From NCBI GenBank assembly GCA_910588745.1, contig CAJURK010000010.1:1-64000 (forward strand): a stretch of 64,000 bases of DNA. The letters run 5' to 3'. The DNA is from an uncultured Dorea sp. (GTDB lineage: Bacteria; Bacillota; Clostridia; Lachnospirales; Lachnospiraceae). This document shows positions 52,313-61,618 of this stretch, piece by piece; within the stretch, counting starts at the first letter, position 1; each line of letters opens with the position of its first letter. The notes beneath the pieces were generated by a model. That model was not told where the DNA came from, made no database searches, and saw nothing but the letters and a program-made list of their open reading frames with translations. Both the position numbers and the translations under genes were made by a program.

Positions 52313-52371
52313 CTCTTCAAGAAGCCCGTGTACACGTCACCCCGGCCGGAGGCTTGGCTCCTTTCTAAGTT

Positions 52372-53757
52372 TTATTTCCCCTGTTCTTTCTCCCTGATTT
52401 TCCTAATCCTTGCTTTCAGTGACTGCAGAAGCTTGTCCTGCGTAGCTCCTTTGTCAGCAAGTGCTTCCATCACATCCTGGTCCCGGCTGTCTTCCACCAC
52501 CAGATGATGTATGACAACATTTTCTTCCTGCCCTTGCCTATGTAACCTTGCGTTTGCCTGTTGGTATAGTTCCAGGCTCCAATTTAACCCGAACCATACA
52601 ATTGTGCTGCCGCCTGCCTGAAGATTCAGTCCGTAGGCCGCGCTTGCCGGATGCGCAAGAAGGATATCCAGTTCCTTACGATTCCACCGTCCGATCATAT
52701 CCCTGCTTTTCAACTCCCCGACTCTCAACCGGCTCTTCGCCAGGCATTTCATGATACGTTCTTTGTCGTGTTGGAAATTATAAAATACCAGAACTGGCTT
52801 TCCCTGGGATGCTTCGATCAATTCCCGGAAAGCTTCGATCTTGTTATCATGTATCTCTACTGCCTGTTTGTCGCTGCTATAAACCGCACCATTGCATATC
52901 TGCAGAAGCTTGTTCGACAGCACTGCTGCAGATGCTGCGTCGATCTCTTCCCCGTCCACCTCAAGAAGCAGTTCCTTCTCCATTTCATCATAAGCCTTTC
53001 TTGCTTTTGCATCCAATTTGACATACCTGATATTGTCTATTCGTTCCGGAAGATCCAGATAATCTTTCGCAGAAAGACTGATGCAAATATCCTGTATCTG
53101 CTCTTGGATGGCCCTGTCTGCATCCGGGAGCGGCTCATAAGCAAAAATTGTATCCCGGTTCCTGCTGGCTGGTGTAAAATAATCTTCCCGGTATCTGGTT
53201 ATCGTCCGGCCAAGCCGTTTTCCTTGATCCAGAAGATATATCTGTGCCCACAGGTCAATCAATCCGTTCGGCGCCGGTGTTCCGGTAAGCCCCACGATCC
53301 GGCTGATATGGCTTCGGACCATGTTCAGCTTCTTAAACCTCTTCGCCCTATGGTTCTTAAAACTCGACAGTTCATCTATCACCACCATGTCAAACGGCCA
53401 GCCGTTCCGGTAATAGTCCACCAGCCACTGCACATTATCCCTGCTTAGTACAAAAACGTCTCCTGGGGAATTAATCGCCCGTACCCGTTTTGCTTGGGAG
53501 CCAAGCACCGGAACAATCCGTAAAAGTTTCAGATGGTCCCATTTCCCCGCCTCCCTGCTCCAGGTATCCTCTGCAACCTTCTTCGGCGCAATGACCAGAA
53601 CCTTTGATATCTGGAAACGGTTATACCTCAGGTCATTCACCGCAGTAAGTGTGATAACGGTTTTTCCAAGCCCCATATCCAGAAATAATCCGAGAACCGG
53701 CTCGCTTATCAAGCGCTGTATACAGTATCTCTGGTAGTCATGTGGTTTAAATTGCAT
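52372..53757 (-). CDS. SNF2-type DEAD/DEAH helicase
   Basis: A 461-residue helicase from the ATG at 53757, overlapping the VRR-NUC gene by 11 bases. Walker A is LDMGLGKTVITL, motif II is VIDELSSFKNHRAKRFK, motif III GLTGTPAPNGLIDLWAQ, and the C-terminal half has LAHPASAAYGLNLQAGGSTIVWFGLNWSLELYQQANARLHRQGQ. This compact form is standard in siphophage replication modules, where it probably remodels replication forks together with VRR-NUC. Confidence 0.93.
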   Translation of the reverse strand: MQFKPHDYQRYCIQRLISEPVLGLFLDMGLGKTVITLTAVNDLRYNRFQISKVLVIAPKKVAEDTWSREAGKWDHLKLLRIVPVLGSQAKRVRAINSPGDVFVLSRDNVQWLVDYYRNGWPFDMVVIDELSSFKNHRAKRFKKLNMVRSHISRIVGLTGTPAPNGLIDLWAQIYLLDQGKRLGRTITRYREDYFTPASRNRDTIFAYEPLPDADRAIQEQIQDICISLSAKDYLDLPERIDNIRYVKLDAKARKAYDEMEKELLLEVDGEEIDAASAAVLSNKLLQICNGAVYSSDKQAVEIHDNKIEAFRELIEASQGKPVLVFYNFQHDKERIMKCLAKSRLRVGELKSRDMIGRWNRKELDILLAHPASAAYGLNLQAGGSTIVWFGLNWSLELYQQANARLHRQGQEENVVIHHLVVEDSRDQDVMEALADKGATQDKLLQSLKARIRKIREKEQGK

Positions 53758-54046
53758 CTCCCACACCTGCTTCCCGGATCTCATCCAGTACCTTCCCGAT
53801 ATTTTCCGGCCTGTCCAATACTGCCGTATAGCAGCCAAGGCTCCTCAGGATATTATGCTGCCGTTCCTGCAGCTTGGTCGGTTTCTTCCCCCGTTGCTTC
53901 AGCTCTACAAAACCGATATGCCCCTTCGGCAGAACCACCAGCCTGTCTGGTACTCCTGAATTCCCCGGCGACACAAATTTATAAGCCCGTCCGCCTGCGG
54001 CTTTTACTCCCTCCCTAAATTTTGCTTCCAGTTCTTTCTCCAGCAT
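53747..54046 (-). CDS. VRR-NUC domain nuclease
   Basis: A 99-residue single-domain nuclease: EKELEAKFREGVKAAGG, then GNSGVPDRLVV and IGFVELKQRGKKPTKLQERQ supply the PD...ExK catalytic pattern, and CYTAVLDRPENIGKVLDEI closes the fold. Stand-alone phage VRR-NUC proteins act as Holliday-junction or flap nucleases. Always found next to the SNF2 helicase, as here. Confidence 0.93.
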   Translation of the reverse strand: MLEKELEAKFREGVKAAGGRAYKFVSPGNSGVPDRLVVLPKGHIGFVELKQRGKKPTKLQERQHNILRSLGCYTAVLDRPENIGKVLDEIREAGVGDAI

Positions 54047-54099
54047 CGTTTTCCCTCCCTGCTACAATCCTCGCGCGCGTACGCGTATTACCTTTATAC

Positions 54100-54315
54100 G
54101 CGTGCAAGGGTATATATACCCTTATTACCCTTTATATTTTATTTATATATAAAAGAATGTAGTAAATGTAGTAAATACACCTTAGCCCTTGTATTTTCTG
54201 GCTTTCGGCTCTCTACATTGAATGTAGTAACTATGTAGTGAATGTAGTAAAATTCCTGCTACAAACTACAGACTTTGTAGTGAATGTAGCGGCTAAACGG
54301 CAAGAATGTAGTAAA
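54100..54315. repeat. Iteron-like repeats, candidate phage replication origin
   Basis: A noncoding gap between VRR-NUC and VapE genes. ATGTAGT occurs six times on the plus strand (54157, 54166, 54222, 54233, 54242, 54306), mostly as GAATGTAGTAA, plus variants TTGTAGT (54275) and ATGTAGC (54284), with inverted CTACAT and CTACAA copies between them. Left of these is an AT-rich stretch (54124-54150), the 18 bp palindrome AAGGGTATATATACCCTT (54106-54123) and ACGCGT repeats (54081, 54099). Iterons, an AT-rich region and a primase-helicase neighbour together suggest an origin. Confidence 0.6.
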
Positions 54316-56727
54316 TCAATCCCGCACTCTAACAAACCCCCTCTGGCTTCCATACTCCCTCCCATATGAAACCGGATACCTCTGGCGCTCCCACCCTTCT
54401 AAGCAGGACAGTATCCCGTTTATCTCTATGGCATCCGCCCTTTTCATAAAAGAAATGTCTTTCCGGAAGCATTCCTTCCATATCTCTGCAGCACAAATCT
54501 TATTCCGCCGGATATAGCTGCTCTCGTCCTTTGCCTGGAATCCCGCATAATAAAATTCATACCTTGCTTTTTCGTCCATGCTGTACCAGTTTGGCGGCAC
54601 AGGCTTATCCAGAAACGCCCGGATAATACCTTCCTTTGGATTACTTTCCTTGTGCTCTTCCTGCTGTCTCGCCGCCTCCTCCGCAGAATCTCCTTCCAGA
54701 TACAGCTTCTCGCCGCACTGCCACCTCATAAAGGCTTCCGCCCATATCTGGTCTACCTCTTCCGGTAACTGCTTAAATACAGACTTACTGATTGGACGTT
54801 TCCCAAGGTCTACCGGCCAGAATCTCCGGTTCCCCGTTCGATCCTTCAGAAATTCCCGGTCATTCGTCGTTCCTACAATAATGCTTGCCCTTGGGAACGC
54901 TGCCGTACGTTTCCCATAAGGCATACGGTATACATCCTCAGTCTTACTTAAAAACTGCTTAACAGCATTCATCTCAGACTTATTCATACCTGTCAGCTCT
55001 CCGGCTTCTACGATCCAGTATCCCTGGATCAGTTCTGCCGCGTCTTTTCCTTCAAAAGTCCCCATGCTATCCGAATACCAATCTTTACCCAATATCCGAA
55101 AGAATGTACTTTTCCCGATACCCTGGGTTCCGGAAAGGATTAACATAGAATCAAATTTTGTTCCCGGATTCATGATTCTTGCAACAGCTGCAGTCAGCGC
55201 CTTTCGCACCGCTTCTCTAGTATAAACCGTATCTTCTGCGCCAAAATAATCAACAAGAAGCGCATCAAGGCGCGGAACCCCGTCCCAAACTAACCCAGTC
55301 AGATATTCTCTCAGCTTGTTCTTTTTATGAGCCATAGCATAAATTGCAAATGCATCATATATCTTGTCTTTCCCGGTAATACTGTATACTTTCTCCATAT
55401 AATGGCGCAAACCTGCATCATCTTCATCCCGCCATTCTCTGGTCTTATAATTCCCAGACTCTTTCTCCCACGGCATTGGCATTGAAACCGCTGGCCGGTT
55501 GGCAAAATCATCATGGTAAAACCGGCCTTTCAGCTTTGGGTCATTTTCTAATACGATCAATATATTATCAATTGTCTTCTGCGGAAGCCCCGTCTGGGCA
55601 CTGCATCTCAGCTTCCCAAACCACTCCAGCCCATCCTCCTGTATAGCTTCCTGCCCAAAAGCTTCCTGTGCTTTTGTATAACGTTCAGAGGTCACAATGG
55701 CCGCAACATTCTCCTGGCCCATCGCAAACTCACACATTGCCTTAAACGACGGGAGCTGTGTCACCGGTGTATCCGGCTTCGCCTCCCCATCTTCTTCATA
55801 AAATAAGTGAAGCCTTACCAGGTCAAACGCATTGCACAGCTTCCCGCCGGCAGGATCGGTCGCATGATGGCTATAAAGGAATTTCCCGTTCCCATACAGG
55901 ACTGCTCCGCCCACTGTAGACCCTTCCGTATAGGTATACCTCCCATTGTCACAGACGGAATAAATGTCCGGAAGAAAAGTATCTATTGCGCCCGGAATAT
56001 CATATGTTTTACAGAATGCCCCTACAACACCTGCTTTTTCAAGCGGATCCCCCTGCTTTTTTGCCGACCGGTCCCGGATCTTTGCCGCTCCCGGAACTTC
56101 TGGCCACGCAGATACATCCTTCCAGTCTGCATACAGTCCAAGCATCCCGGACTTCGATAGGAACGGCTTATCTCCATAAATGAATACATATTCGCTGTCT
56201 GCCGATATACTCGGCCAATACATTAACCGCACGGTTTCAAATGTAGTCGGGTCAAATATCTGCATCCTAAGAAAAGATGCGGCTTTTCTGGCTATCGGTT
56301 CATATTCATCCGCAGAGCAGGGCACATCCAGCGGAAAGATAATCCTTAGCCTGGGCGCAGCTCTTTCATGCTTCCTGGTGGAATAAATCACATAAGCACA
56401 CCCCAACGCATCCACAGCGTTAATCACTGCGGCTGTCCCCCCGGGCTGTATAGTATCCGCGTCCAACGTGACCAGGTGCCGTTCACCGGCGTACCCATTA
56501 CGACGTTTTCCTTCTTTTAATGTCCCACCCACAAATCCGCCGATATCCTTAATAGCATCCTGCTTCGCCTTTGTATAGCCCCGGTACTCCGCATAGGTCT
56601 CAGATGTCCTTACCGGAGCCGAGAGCTTCTGCACAAAATCAGACCACAGCATTTCCTGCTGAAGCCATTGCAGGCTCCGCCGGCTTGTTCCCGTAGCTAT
56701 TTTTATTTTTCTGTCATTCTGGAACAT
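54316..56727 (-). CDS. VapE-family primase-helicase
   Basis: An 803-residue virulence-associated E/phage primase-like protein. The N-terminal 230 residues resemble an archaeal/eukaryotic-type primase domain (HLVTLDADTIQPGGTAAVINAVDALGCAYVIYSTRKHERAAPRLRIIFPL). The C-terminal ATPase starts near 430 (YAMAHKKNKLREYL), with Walker A GTQGIGKSTF, Walker B-type WIVEAGELTGMNKSE and the sensor VGTTNDREFLKDRTGNRRFWPVDLG. It initiates phage replication by origin melting and priming. The candidate origin lies just after its stop codon. Confidence 0.93.
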   Translation of the reverse strand: MFQNDRKIKIATGTSRRSLQWLQQEMLWSDFVQKLSAPVRTSETYAEYRGYTKAKQDAIKDIGGFVGGTLKEGKRRNGYAGERHLVTLDADTIQPGGTAAVINAVDALGCAYVIYSTRKHERAAPRLRIIFPLDVPCSADEYEPIARKAASFLRMQIFDPTTFETVRLMYWPSISADSEYVFIYGDKPFLSKSGMLGLYADWKDVSAWPEVPGAAKIRDRSAKKQGDPLEKAGVVGAFCKTYDIPGAIDTFLPDIYSVCDNGRYTYTEGSTVGGAVLYGNGKFLYSHHATDPAGGKLCNAFDLVRLHLFYEEDGEAKPDTPVTQLPSFKAMCEFAMGQENVAAIVTSERYTKAQEAFGQEAIQEDGLEWFGKLRCSAQTGLPQKTIDNILIVLENDPKLKGRFYHDDFANRPAVSMPMPWEKESGNYKTREWRDEDDAGLRHYMEKVYSITGKDKIYDAFAIYAMAHKKNKLREYLTGLVWDGVPRLDALLVDYFGAEDTVYTREAVRKALTAAVARIMNPGTKFDSMLILSGTQGIGKSTFFRILGKDWYSDSMGTFEGKDAAELIQGYWIVEAGELTGMNKSEMNAVKQFLSKTEDVYRMPYGKRTAAFPRASIIVGTTNDREFLKDRTGNRRFWPVDLGKRPISKSVFKQLPEEVDQIWAEAFMRWQCGEKLYLEGDSAEEAARQQEEHKESNPKEGIIRAFLDKPVPPNWYSMDEKARYEFYYAGFQAKDESSYIRRNKICAAEIWKECFRKDISFMKRADAIEINGILSCLEGWERQRYPVSYGREYGSQRGFVRVRD

Positions 56728-56733
56728 AGGCCT

Positions 56734-58698
56734 TTACTCCTTTTTATAGTAACCCCCGGTAAATCCATCCGCATTCAGCGGAAGCCCTTGCGCCCATGAT
56801 GGGTTCCTGCACATCAGCTGAATTGCCTCCTCTAAGCTCTGGCCGCCATTATCTGGGATCTCCAGTATCACCTCGTCGTGGATATGGAAATTGATCTTGT
56901 ACCCGGCTTCATAAAGGTTCATCATAGCATTTGCCAGGCAATCTCTCGCTACTGCCTGCACAATATTCTCGGTCATTTTCCCGCCATATGTCTGTATTGC
57001 TTCCCACTTCTTACTGCTCTGGTTCACACCCATAAACCACAGGGAGTCGTATCCGCGCTCGTTTGGGGTCAGTTGAGGATGGTTATAAAATAAGCGCCGG
57101 CCGCTTGGGAGCAGAATGGCCATACATTTTTCATCCCTTGAAAACGAAACGCCGCAAGGGAGCGTAGCTGTAATGCCGGTCTTTACGCATTCCACTGCAG
57201 CCCGCTCTACGCTGTACCATAAATCAACAATCCGCCGGTTAGATGCCCGCCATCGTTTCACGATATCCGGGAGTTCTTCTTCTTTAAGCCCCATATTTAA
57301 GGCACCCATCTGGATCAGCGCACCGGACGCGCCCTGGTAGCCTAATGCAAGCTCCGCAACCTTCCCCTTCGCCCGCAGGGCATACTCCGGATTCCCCTTC
57401 TTAATCAGCCCAATGTCAACGCCAAACATCGCACTTGCCGAGGCTTCATAAATCTTTCCGTGTGTCCGGAATACATCCAGCCTCCACTCTTCCCCTGCAA
57501 GCCACGCGATTACGCGGGCCTCTATCGCGGAGAAGTCAGCAACAGCAAACCTGCAGCCTTCCCCCGGGACAAATGCAGTACGTATCAATTGAGACAATGT
57601 GTCAGGAACACTTCCATATATCAGCTTCAAACAGTCAGCCTTCCGGCTCTTTACTAATTCTCTTGCCGTATCCAGGCTTTCCAGATAATTCCTCGGCAGG
57701 TTCTGCACCTGCACCAGCCGCCCGGCCCAACGTCCAGTCCGGTTTGCCCCATAAAACTGCAATAGCCCGCGTATCCGTCCATCATCACAAACCGCCTGCC
57801 CCATTGCCTGGTATTTCTTAATCGATGTTTTCGCCATCTCCTGACGGAGCTTAAGTACTTTCTTCAGCTGTGCAGTGCCGGATTTATCCGCCAAAAGTTC
57901 TGCAACTGTCTGCTTGTTTAAGCTTTCCACTTCCATGCCTGCATTCTGTGAAATCCATTCTTTCAGTTGTGCCACACTGTTCGGGTTATCCAGCCCTGTT
58001 ATATCCCTTGCCTTCTGCTTCAGCTCTCCGCTCATTTGGTCACTGATCTCTAACGCACCGCGGATCAATTCCTGGTCAACTGCCACTCCGCCGATATTGA
58101 TAAGCTGGTCAAGCTCCCACAGCTTCTGTTCTGGCTCCGGAACCGGATACATCTGCAGCTCCCGCTTAATTTCCCTTTCAGTAAAAACATCCTGCTTACA
58201 GTATTCCTTGAACAGTTTCCATTTGCCAGGGTCATGCTTTGGAAGGTTTCTAATGCGTCCACCGTTCCGCTGTGTAGGGGCGCATGGGATGCAAAAATAC
58301 CGGATCAAAGCCCGCCCTTCTGACATTTTTTGTTTATCTTGTGAAAAATTAAGCGCTTTCCCGGCAGCATCCAGAGACGCAGGATATCCACAGTATAGGG
58401 CATGTACCATCGTACATCGCCATTGATCGATCTGTGTATGGAAAAACTTACTCAGACAGTAGAATTCAAATGCGGCATTATGTGCCGTCTTGACCACCTC
58501 TGGCCGATGCAAGTCCATTACTGTAAAATATGGAATCTTTTCCCCACTTGCCAGATCCACGATATTAACCGGGCCATCATCATAGGCATACGCAAACAGA
58601 AGAATCTCAAAATCCGGGGACTGCACGTATTTGTACAGTCCGGATTTTTTCAAGTCTACGCTGCTATATGTTTCTATATCTATACTGAGTTCCCTCAA
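56734..58698 (-). CDS. Phage family A DNA polymerase
   Basis: A 654-residue polymerase. The N-terminal 3'-5' exonuclease-like domain begins LSIDIETYSSVDLKKSG (DxE). Polymerase motif A is FAVADFSAIEARVIAWLAG, motif B has AKGKVAELALGYQGASGAL, and motif C is INFHIHDEVILEIP. It lacks a 5'-3' exonuclease domain, as in T7-like phage polymerases. It overlaps DUF2815 by four bases. Confidence 0.95.
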   Translation of the reverse strand: MRELSIDIETYSSVDLKKSGLYKYVQSPDFEILLFAYAYDDGPVNIVDLASGEKIPYFTVMDLHRPEVVKTAHNAAFEFYCLSKFFHTQIDQWRCTMVHALYCGYPASLDAAGKALNFSQDKQKMSEGRALIRYFCIPCAPTQRNGGRIRNLPKHDPGKWKLFKEYCKQDVFTEREIKRELQMYPVPEPEQKLWELDQLINIGGVAVDQELIRGALEISDQMSGELKQKARDITGLDNPNSVAQLKEWISQNAGMEVESLNKQTVAELLADKSGTAQLKKVLKLRQEMAKTSIKKYQAMGQAVCDDGRIRGLLQFYGANRTGRWAGRLVQVQNLPRNYLESLDTARELVKSRKADCLKLIYGSVPDTLSQLIRTAFVPGEGCRFAVADFSAIEARVIAWLAGEEWRLDVFRTHGKIYEASASAMFGVDIGLIKKGNPEYALRAKGKVAELALGYQGASGALIQMGALNMGLKEEELPDIVKRWRASNRRIVDLWYSVERAAVECVKTGITATLPCGVSFSRDEKCMAILLPSGRRLFYNHPQLTPNERGYDSLWFMGVNQSSKKWEAIQTYGGKMTENIVQAVARDCLANAMMNLYEAGYKINFHIHDEVILEIPDNGGQSLEEAIQLMCRNPSWAQGLPLNADGFTGGYYKKE

Positions 58699-59453
58699 AT
58701 CCCCATCACTCCTCCAGGCACTATAGGCTGTCCAGTAATCGGGTCAATCTGTGAGTATGTTGCAGGCTGGCTCTGTGCTAAAGGCTGCGCATACCCTCCT
58801 ATCGGCGCTGCCGGCTGCACATACCCTCCTGCTGGTGCTGGAGGCTGTGTGTACCCTCCTGACTGTGGGTTACTTGCTGCTGGGGTCTGATATTGCCCGG
58901 GTTGGGACATTTGCCCCTGTCCGGTGCCAGTATAGGTATTTGCGCCGCCAAACGCCTCCTCTGGGCTAATCCTGTTTGCAAGCGGCTCTCCATCCGCAAT
59001 CTTCTGAACAGCATTCAGGCCGCATCCGATCCCTTTGTTCATTGGCTGATTATAAGCGTAGAAGTTAACGCTTACCCTTACATAACAGCCGGAATAGACT
59101 GCATTTGGACTTAAAAGCGGCTGTACATTCGTATCTACGACCGTAGGCTGGTCTTTCGATGATGCCCTAAGCACCATATGGCCGCGGCATTCCTCCCCCC
59201 ATGCCCCTCCATTTGGCATAGCCCCATCCCCGTCATACAATGGAATTTTCAGCCCTGCTGTCTGCCCTCCGAACTGCTGGGCATTAGATTGCTTTACCTG
59301 CTCAATTTCAGCCGTCAGGGAATTTAAGGTACTAAGATCACTCTTTGGTATTAAAAGCGTAATCTGGTATTTGGGATCGCCGCCTCCAGGTGGGGTAGTC
59401 GGCTGATATACATGCACAAAGCTTGCTCTTACTACACCTGTTGTTACACTCAT
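58695..59453 (-). CDS. DUF2815 protein, probable ssDNA-binding protein
   Basis: A 252-residue protein. Residues 1-165 match DUF2815, thought to be an OB-fold ssDNA-binding protein similar to T7 gp2.5 (VVRASFVHVYQP, PKYQITLLIPKSD, YSGCYVRVSVNFYAYNQPMNKGIGCGLNAVQKI). The C-terminal 85 residues are a low-complexity tail with repeated GGYTQP/GGYVQP/GGYAQP units. The junction holds SPEEAFGG, a motif also present at the C-terminus of the adjacent DUF2800 nuclease. It overlaps both neighbours by four bases. Confidence 0.88.
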   Translation of the reverse strand: MSVTTGVVRASFVHVYQPTTPPGGGDPKYQITLLIPKSDLSTLNSLTAEIEQVKQSNAQQFGGQTAGLKIPLYDGDGAMPNGGAWGEECRGHMVLRASSKDQPTVVDTNVQPLLSPNAVYSGCYVRVSVNFYAYNQPMNKGIGCGLNAVQKIADGEPLANRISPEEAFGGANTYTGTGQGQMSQPGQYQTPAASNPQSGGYTQPPAPAGGYVQPAAPIGGYAQPLAQSQPATYSQIDPITGQPIVPGGVMGI

Positions 59454-60670
59454 TTCTGCTCCTCCTTATATGAATTCTCACCGCCAAAGGCTTCTTCCGC
59501 GCTCGGCTGCTTTCCATATACCGGGCGCTTGTCACTCTCTAATGCAAGGGTTGGCTTGCCTTTAGGCTTGATAATAAACTTTGCTAACACATTGTCATAA
59601 TCCTCTTTACTAATCTGCTTTTCTGCTTTGGTCAGGGGTACTGGTACCTGATCATACAAAAGCTCTTTTTTATACCCGGCCTCAATCAAGGCCTCATAAG
59701 CTTTATCAATATCTGTAAATTCCCGGTTACTCCGGCCTTCCACGATCTTCCATCCCGGAATGGCGTTCCCATTCACCAGTTCCTCCAAGGCATACCGCTC
59801 CAGTTTCTTTACCCATTTGGCGAGGTTCTGTGCCCGTTCCAGGATGGCACCTACCATGCTATTATCGATTACCGGCGGCAAATCATACCGGCCTGTTACT
59901 GGATCCAAATAATCCTGCTCAATAGACATGTTTTCTTTTGCGCGGTGTCCGCAGATTGCAGATGCCCTACAAAAACTGTTATCGCACCACTCACCTTGGC
60001 AAAAATCCCCCTCACCCTTAAAAGCAAGGGTGGCTTTCGGCTTTACAATTTCCCCGCCCCACGTCCGTAGATAATCTGCCGTTGTCTTCCATTCAGATAT
60101 ATTATTCAGCCGGGGTTGTATAATCACCAGTGTCACTTCATGGATCGGATAGATCATGCCGTATGCGCTTAATGCGCCAAGCGCATACAGAGACATCTGC
60201 GGATTCCCTTCAGCATACACGGGGACGCCCTGACCGTACTTGAAGTCAATGACGTAACATTCAGTTCCGGAGATAACAATACAGTCTGCTGTCCCGAATC
60301 CCTCCGGAGCATAATCTCCATAATCAAGCTCCTTCTCAACGGCAACGGACGGTGCCGCAGGAAAGCTATAGGCCAGTTGCTGTATGTATTCCACATAAGT
60401 ATCCGTATGCTTGTCCATCTCAGGCTGGTACAGCTTATCCTTCTTTAACTTGTTCATCCTCCGGTTATATGTTTGGGAAGTCATTCCCTGTTCGGTAAAC
60501 AGCTTCCTCAGCTTTAGCTCACAAATGCTATGGGCAAGGGTTCCTTCTTCAGCACTTTTTGATGTACTGTCCGGGATCGTTTCTTCCAGCCTTGCAGACG
60601 GGGTACAATTCAGCCACTTCTTTGCAGAAGATGCGGATAAAAGGGCATGCGCCCGTTTCTTTTCTGCCAT
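59450..60670 (-). CDS. DUF2800 nuclease (PD-(D/E)XK, RecB-like)
   Basis: A 406-residue protein. LLSASSAKKWLNCTPSARLEE and EEGTLAHSICELKL open a RecB-family nuclease; EGFGTADCIVISGTECYVIDFKYGQGVPV supplies the D...DxK active site, and QPRLNNISEWKTT follows. A cysteine group (CQGEWCDNSFCRASAICGHRAKEN) may hold an Fe-S cluster, as in AddB/Cas4. The C-terminus ends in SAEEAFGGENSY, echoing DUF2815. It is probably the 5'-3' exonuclease of a phage recombination system. Confidence 0.9.
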   Translation of the reverse strand: MAEKKRAHALLSASSAKKWLNCTPSARLEETIPDSTSKSAEEGTLAHSICELKLRKLFTEQGMTSQTYNRRMNKLKKDKLYQPEMDKHTDTYVEYIQQLAYSFPAAPSVAVEKELDYGDYAPEGFGTADCIVISGTECYVIDFKYGQGVPVYAEGNPQMSLYALGALSAYGMIYPIHEVTLVIIQPRLNNISEWKTTADYLRTWGGEIVKPKATLAFKGEGDFCQGEWCDNSFCRASAICGHRAKENMSIEQDYLDPVTGRYDLPPVIDNSMVGAILERAQNLAKWVKKLERYALEELVNGNAIPGWKIVEGRSNREFTDIDKAYEALIEAGYKKELLYDQVPVPLTKAEKQISKEDYDNVLAKFIIKPKGKPTLALESDKRPVYGKQPSAEEAFGGENSYKEEQK

Positions 60671-61209
60671 CAGATATTTGCACCTGCCTCTCTCAGTTTC
60701 AATACAAGTTCCGGATATCGTTCTTTTGGTATTTGTGTAAGCGCCTGCACACCGAATGCGGCTAGTATTTGAGTGACTGCCTCCCTGCGGCCAGTGTCAA
60801 TAAGTCCAGTAAAGGCAACTGCCATCTGATCCTGCGTATACTCCTGCGGTACTACTGTTGTCGGGAGTCCTGATGCGGGCGCAGCGCCCCCTGTTACCGC
60901 TTCCGGCGGAAGCTGGGTTTTCTGTGCGATCTGTGCGCTATATGCCTGGGGATTCTGCTGCGTTGGTTGCGCCAGCGGTACAGGCTGTGAGGCCTGTGGC
61001 ATCTGAGATTGTGGTGCTGGCACATACGGCGTTACTGGTGTTGTCTGGGCTATTGGTACTGTACCAGTGCCCTGCTGCTGCGTCTGCCGACCCGCTTGCC
61101 CGGGCATTGATTGCTGGCCGCATGACGTTCCGCTGATGATTTCCTTGAACACCTCCGCCAGCTCTGTAATGGCTTCCCTATCGATTTTAATTGTTACCTG
61201 TACATTCAT
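60670..61209 (-). CDS. Phage protein with Pro/Gln-rich linker
   Basis: A 179-residue protein from the ATG at 61209 (GGAGGG eight bases upstream). A short N-terminal helix (MNVQVTIKIDREAITELAEVFKEIISG) is followed by about 80 residues of glutamine/proline/alanine-rich linker (30-110) and a conserved C-terminal domain (QDQMAVAFTGLIDTGRREAVTQILAAFGVQALTQIPKERYPELVLKLREAGANI). The C-terminal domain is common beside DUF2800 in clostridial phages; function unknown, perhaps a replication or recombination mediator. Confidence 0.72.
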   Translation of the reverse strand: MNVQVTIKIDREAITELAEVFKEIISGTSCGQQSMPGQAGRQTQQQGTGTVPIAQTTPVTPYVPAPQSQMPQASQPVPLAQPTQQNPQAYSAQIAQKTQLPPEAVTGGAAPASGLPTTVVPQEYTQDQMAVAFTGLIDTGRREAVTQILAAFGVQALTQIPKERYPELVLKLREAGANI

Positions 61210-61312
61210 CTTTCTTTCCCTCCACTTCTGTTTTTTGTGTGTCCTGGCAATCACACTTTTCTCCAGGATCTAAATTTACCCCACATAAGGGGCATGTCTT
61301 GTAAAATGCCAT
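61187..61312 (-). CDS. Small zinc-ribbon-like protein (41 residues)
   Basis: The ATG at 61312 has GGAAGGGGAAG upstream. The product begins MAFYKTCPLCGVNLDPGEKC and has CPLC followed by CDC, a compact zinc-knuckle pattern. It overlaps the start of the downstream gene by 23 bases. Too short for most gene finders, but the cysteine pattern and ribosome site support it. Confidence 0.65.
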   Translation of the reverse strand: MAFYKTCPLCGVNLDPGEKCDCQDTQKTEVEGKKDECTGNN

Positions 61313-61399
61313 TTGACGCTTCCCCTTCCTTACTGTATAATTACTGTATTAATAATTTTCTTGGGTACCCAGGCCTGCCAGCCATTATGGGTACTCTTT

Positions 61400-61618
61400 T
61401 CATACGATCTGCTTGATAATGTCCCGGATCATAGCTGTACCGCTGTCGCATGCAACATTTGCGATTTTGCAATTTCCGTTTATGAAATACGCATATACCA
61501 GTTCTCTGTCCCGGTTGTACTCCAAATAATCCAGGTCTCCTAAATTTCTGGTCTCCCTAAGCGCCGGAGCCAGCAGGTCGCAGATTTTCTGTTTATCTTC
61601 TATTCCTGTCCTTCCCAT
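61400..61618 (-). CDS. Hypothetical phage protein
   Basis: A 72-residue protein (GIEDKQKICDLLAPALRETRNLGDLDYLEYNRDRELVYAYFINGNCKIANVACDSGTAMIRDIIKQIV) with a helix-strand-strand-helix pattern and an ending often seen in clostridial phage early genes. It overlaps the upstream gene by 19 bases. Function unknown. Confidence 0.65.
   Translation of the reverse strand: MGRTGIEDKQKICDLLAPALRETRNLGDLDYLEYNRDRELVYAYFINGNCKIANVACDSGTAMIRDIIKQIV

Noticed and set aside
54151..54315. Short direct repeats considered as a CRISPR array
   Set aside because: The repeats are only 7-11 bp with irregular spacing and no cas genes nearby; iterons fit better.
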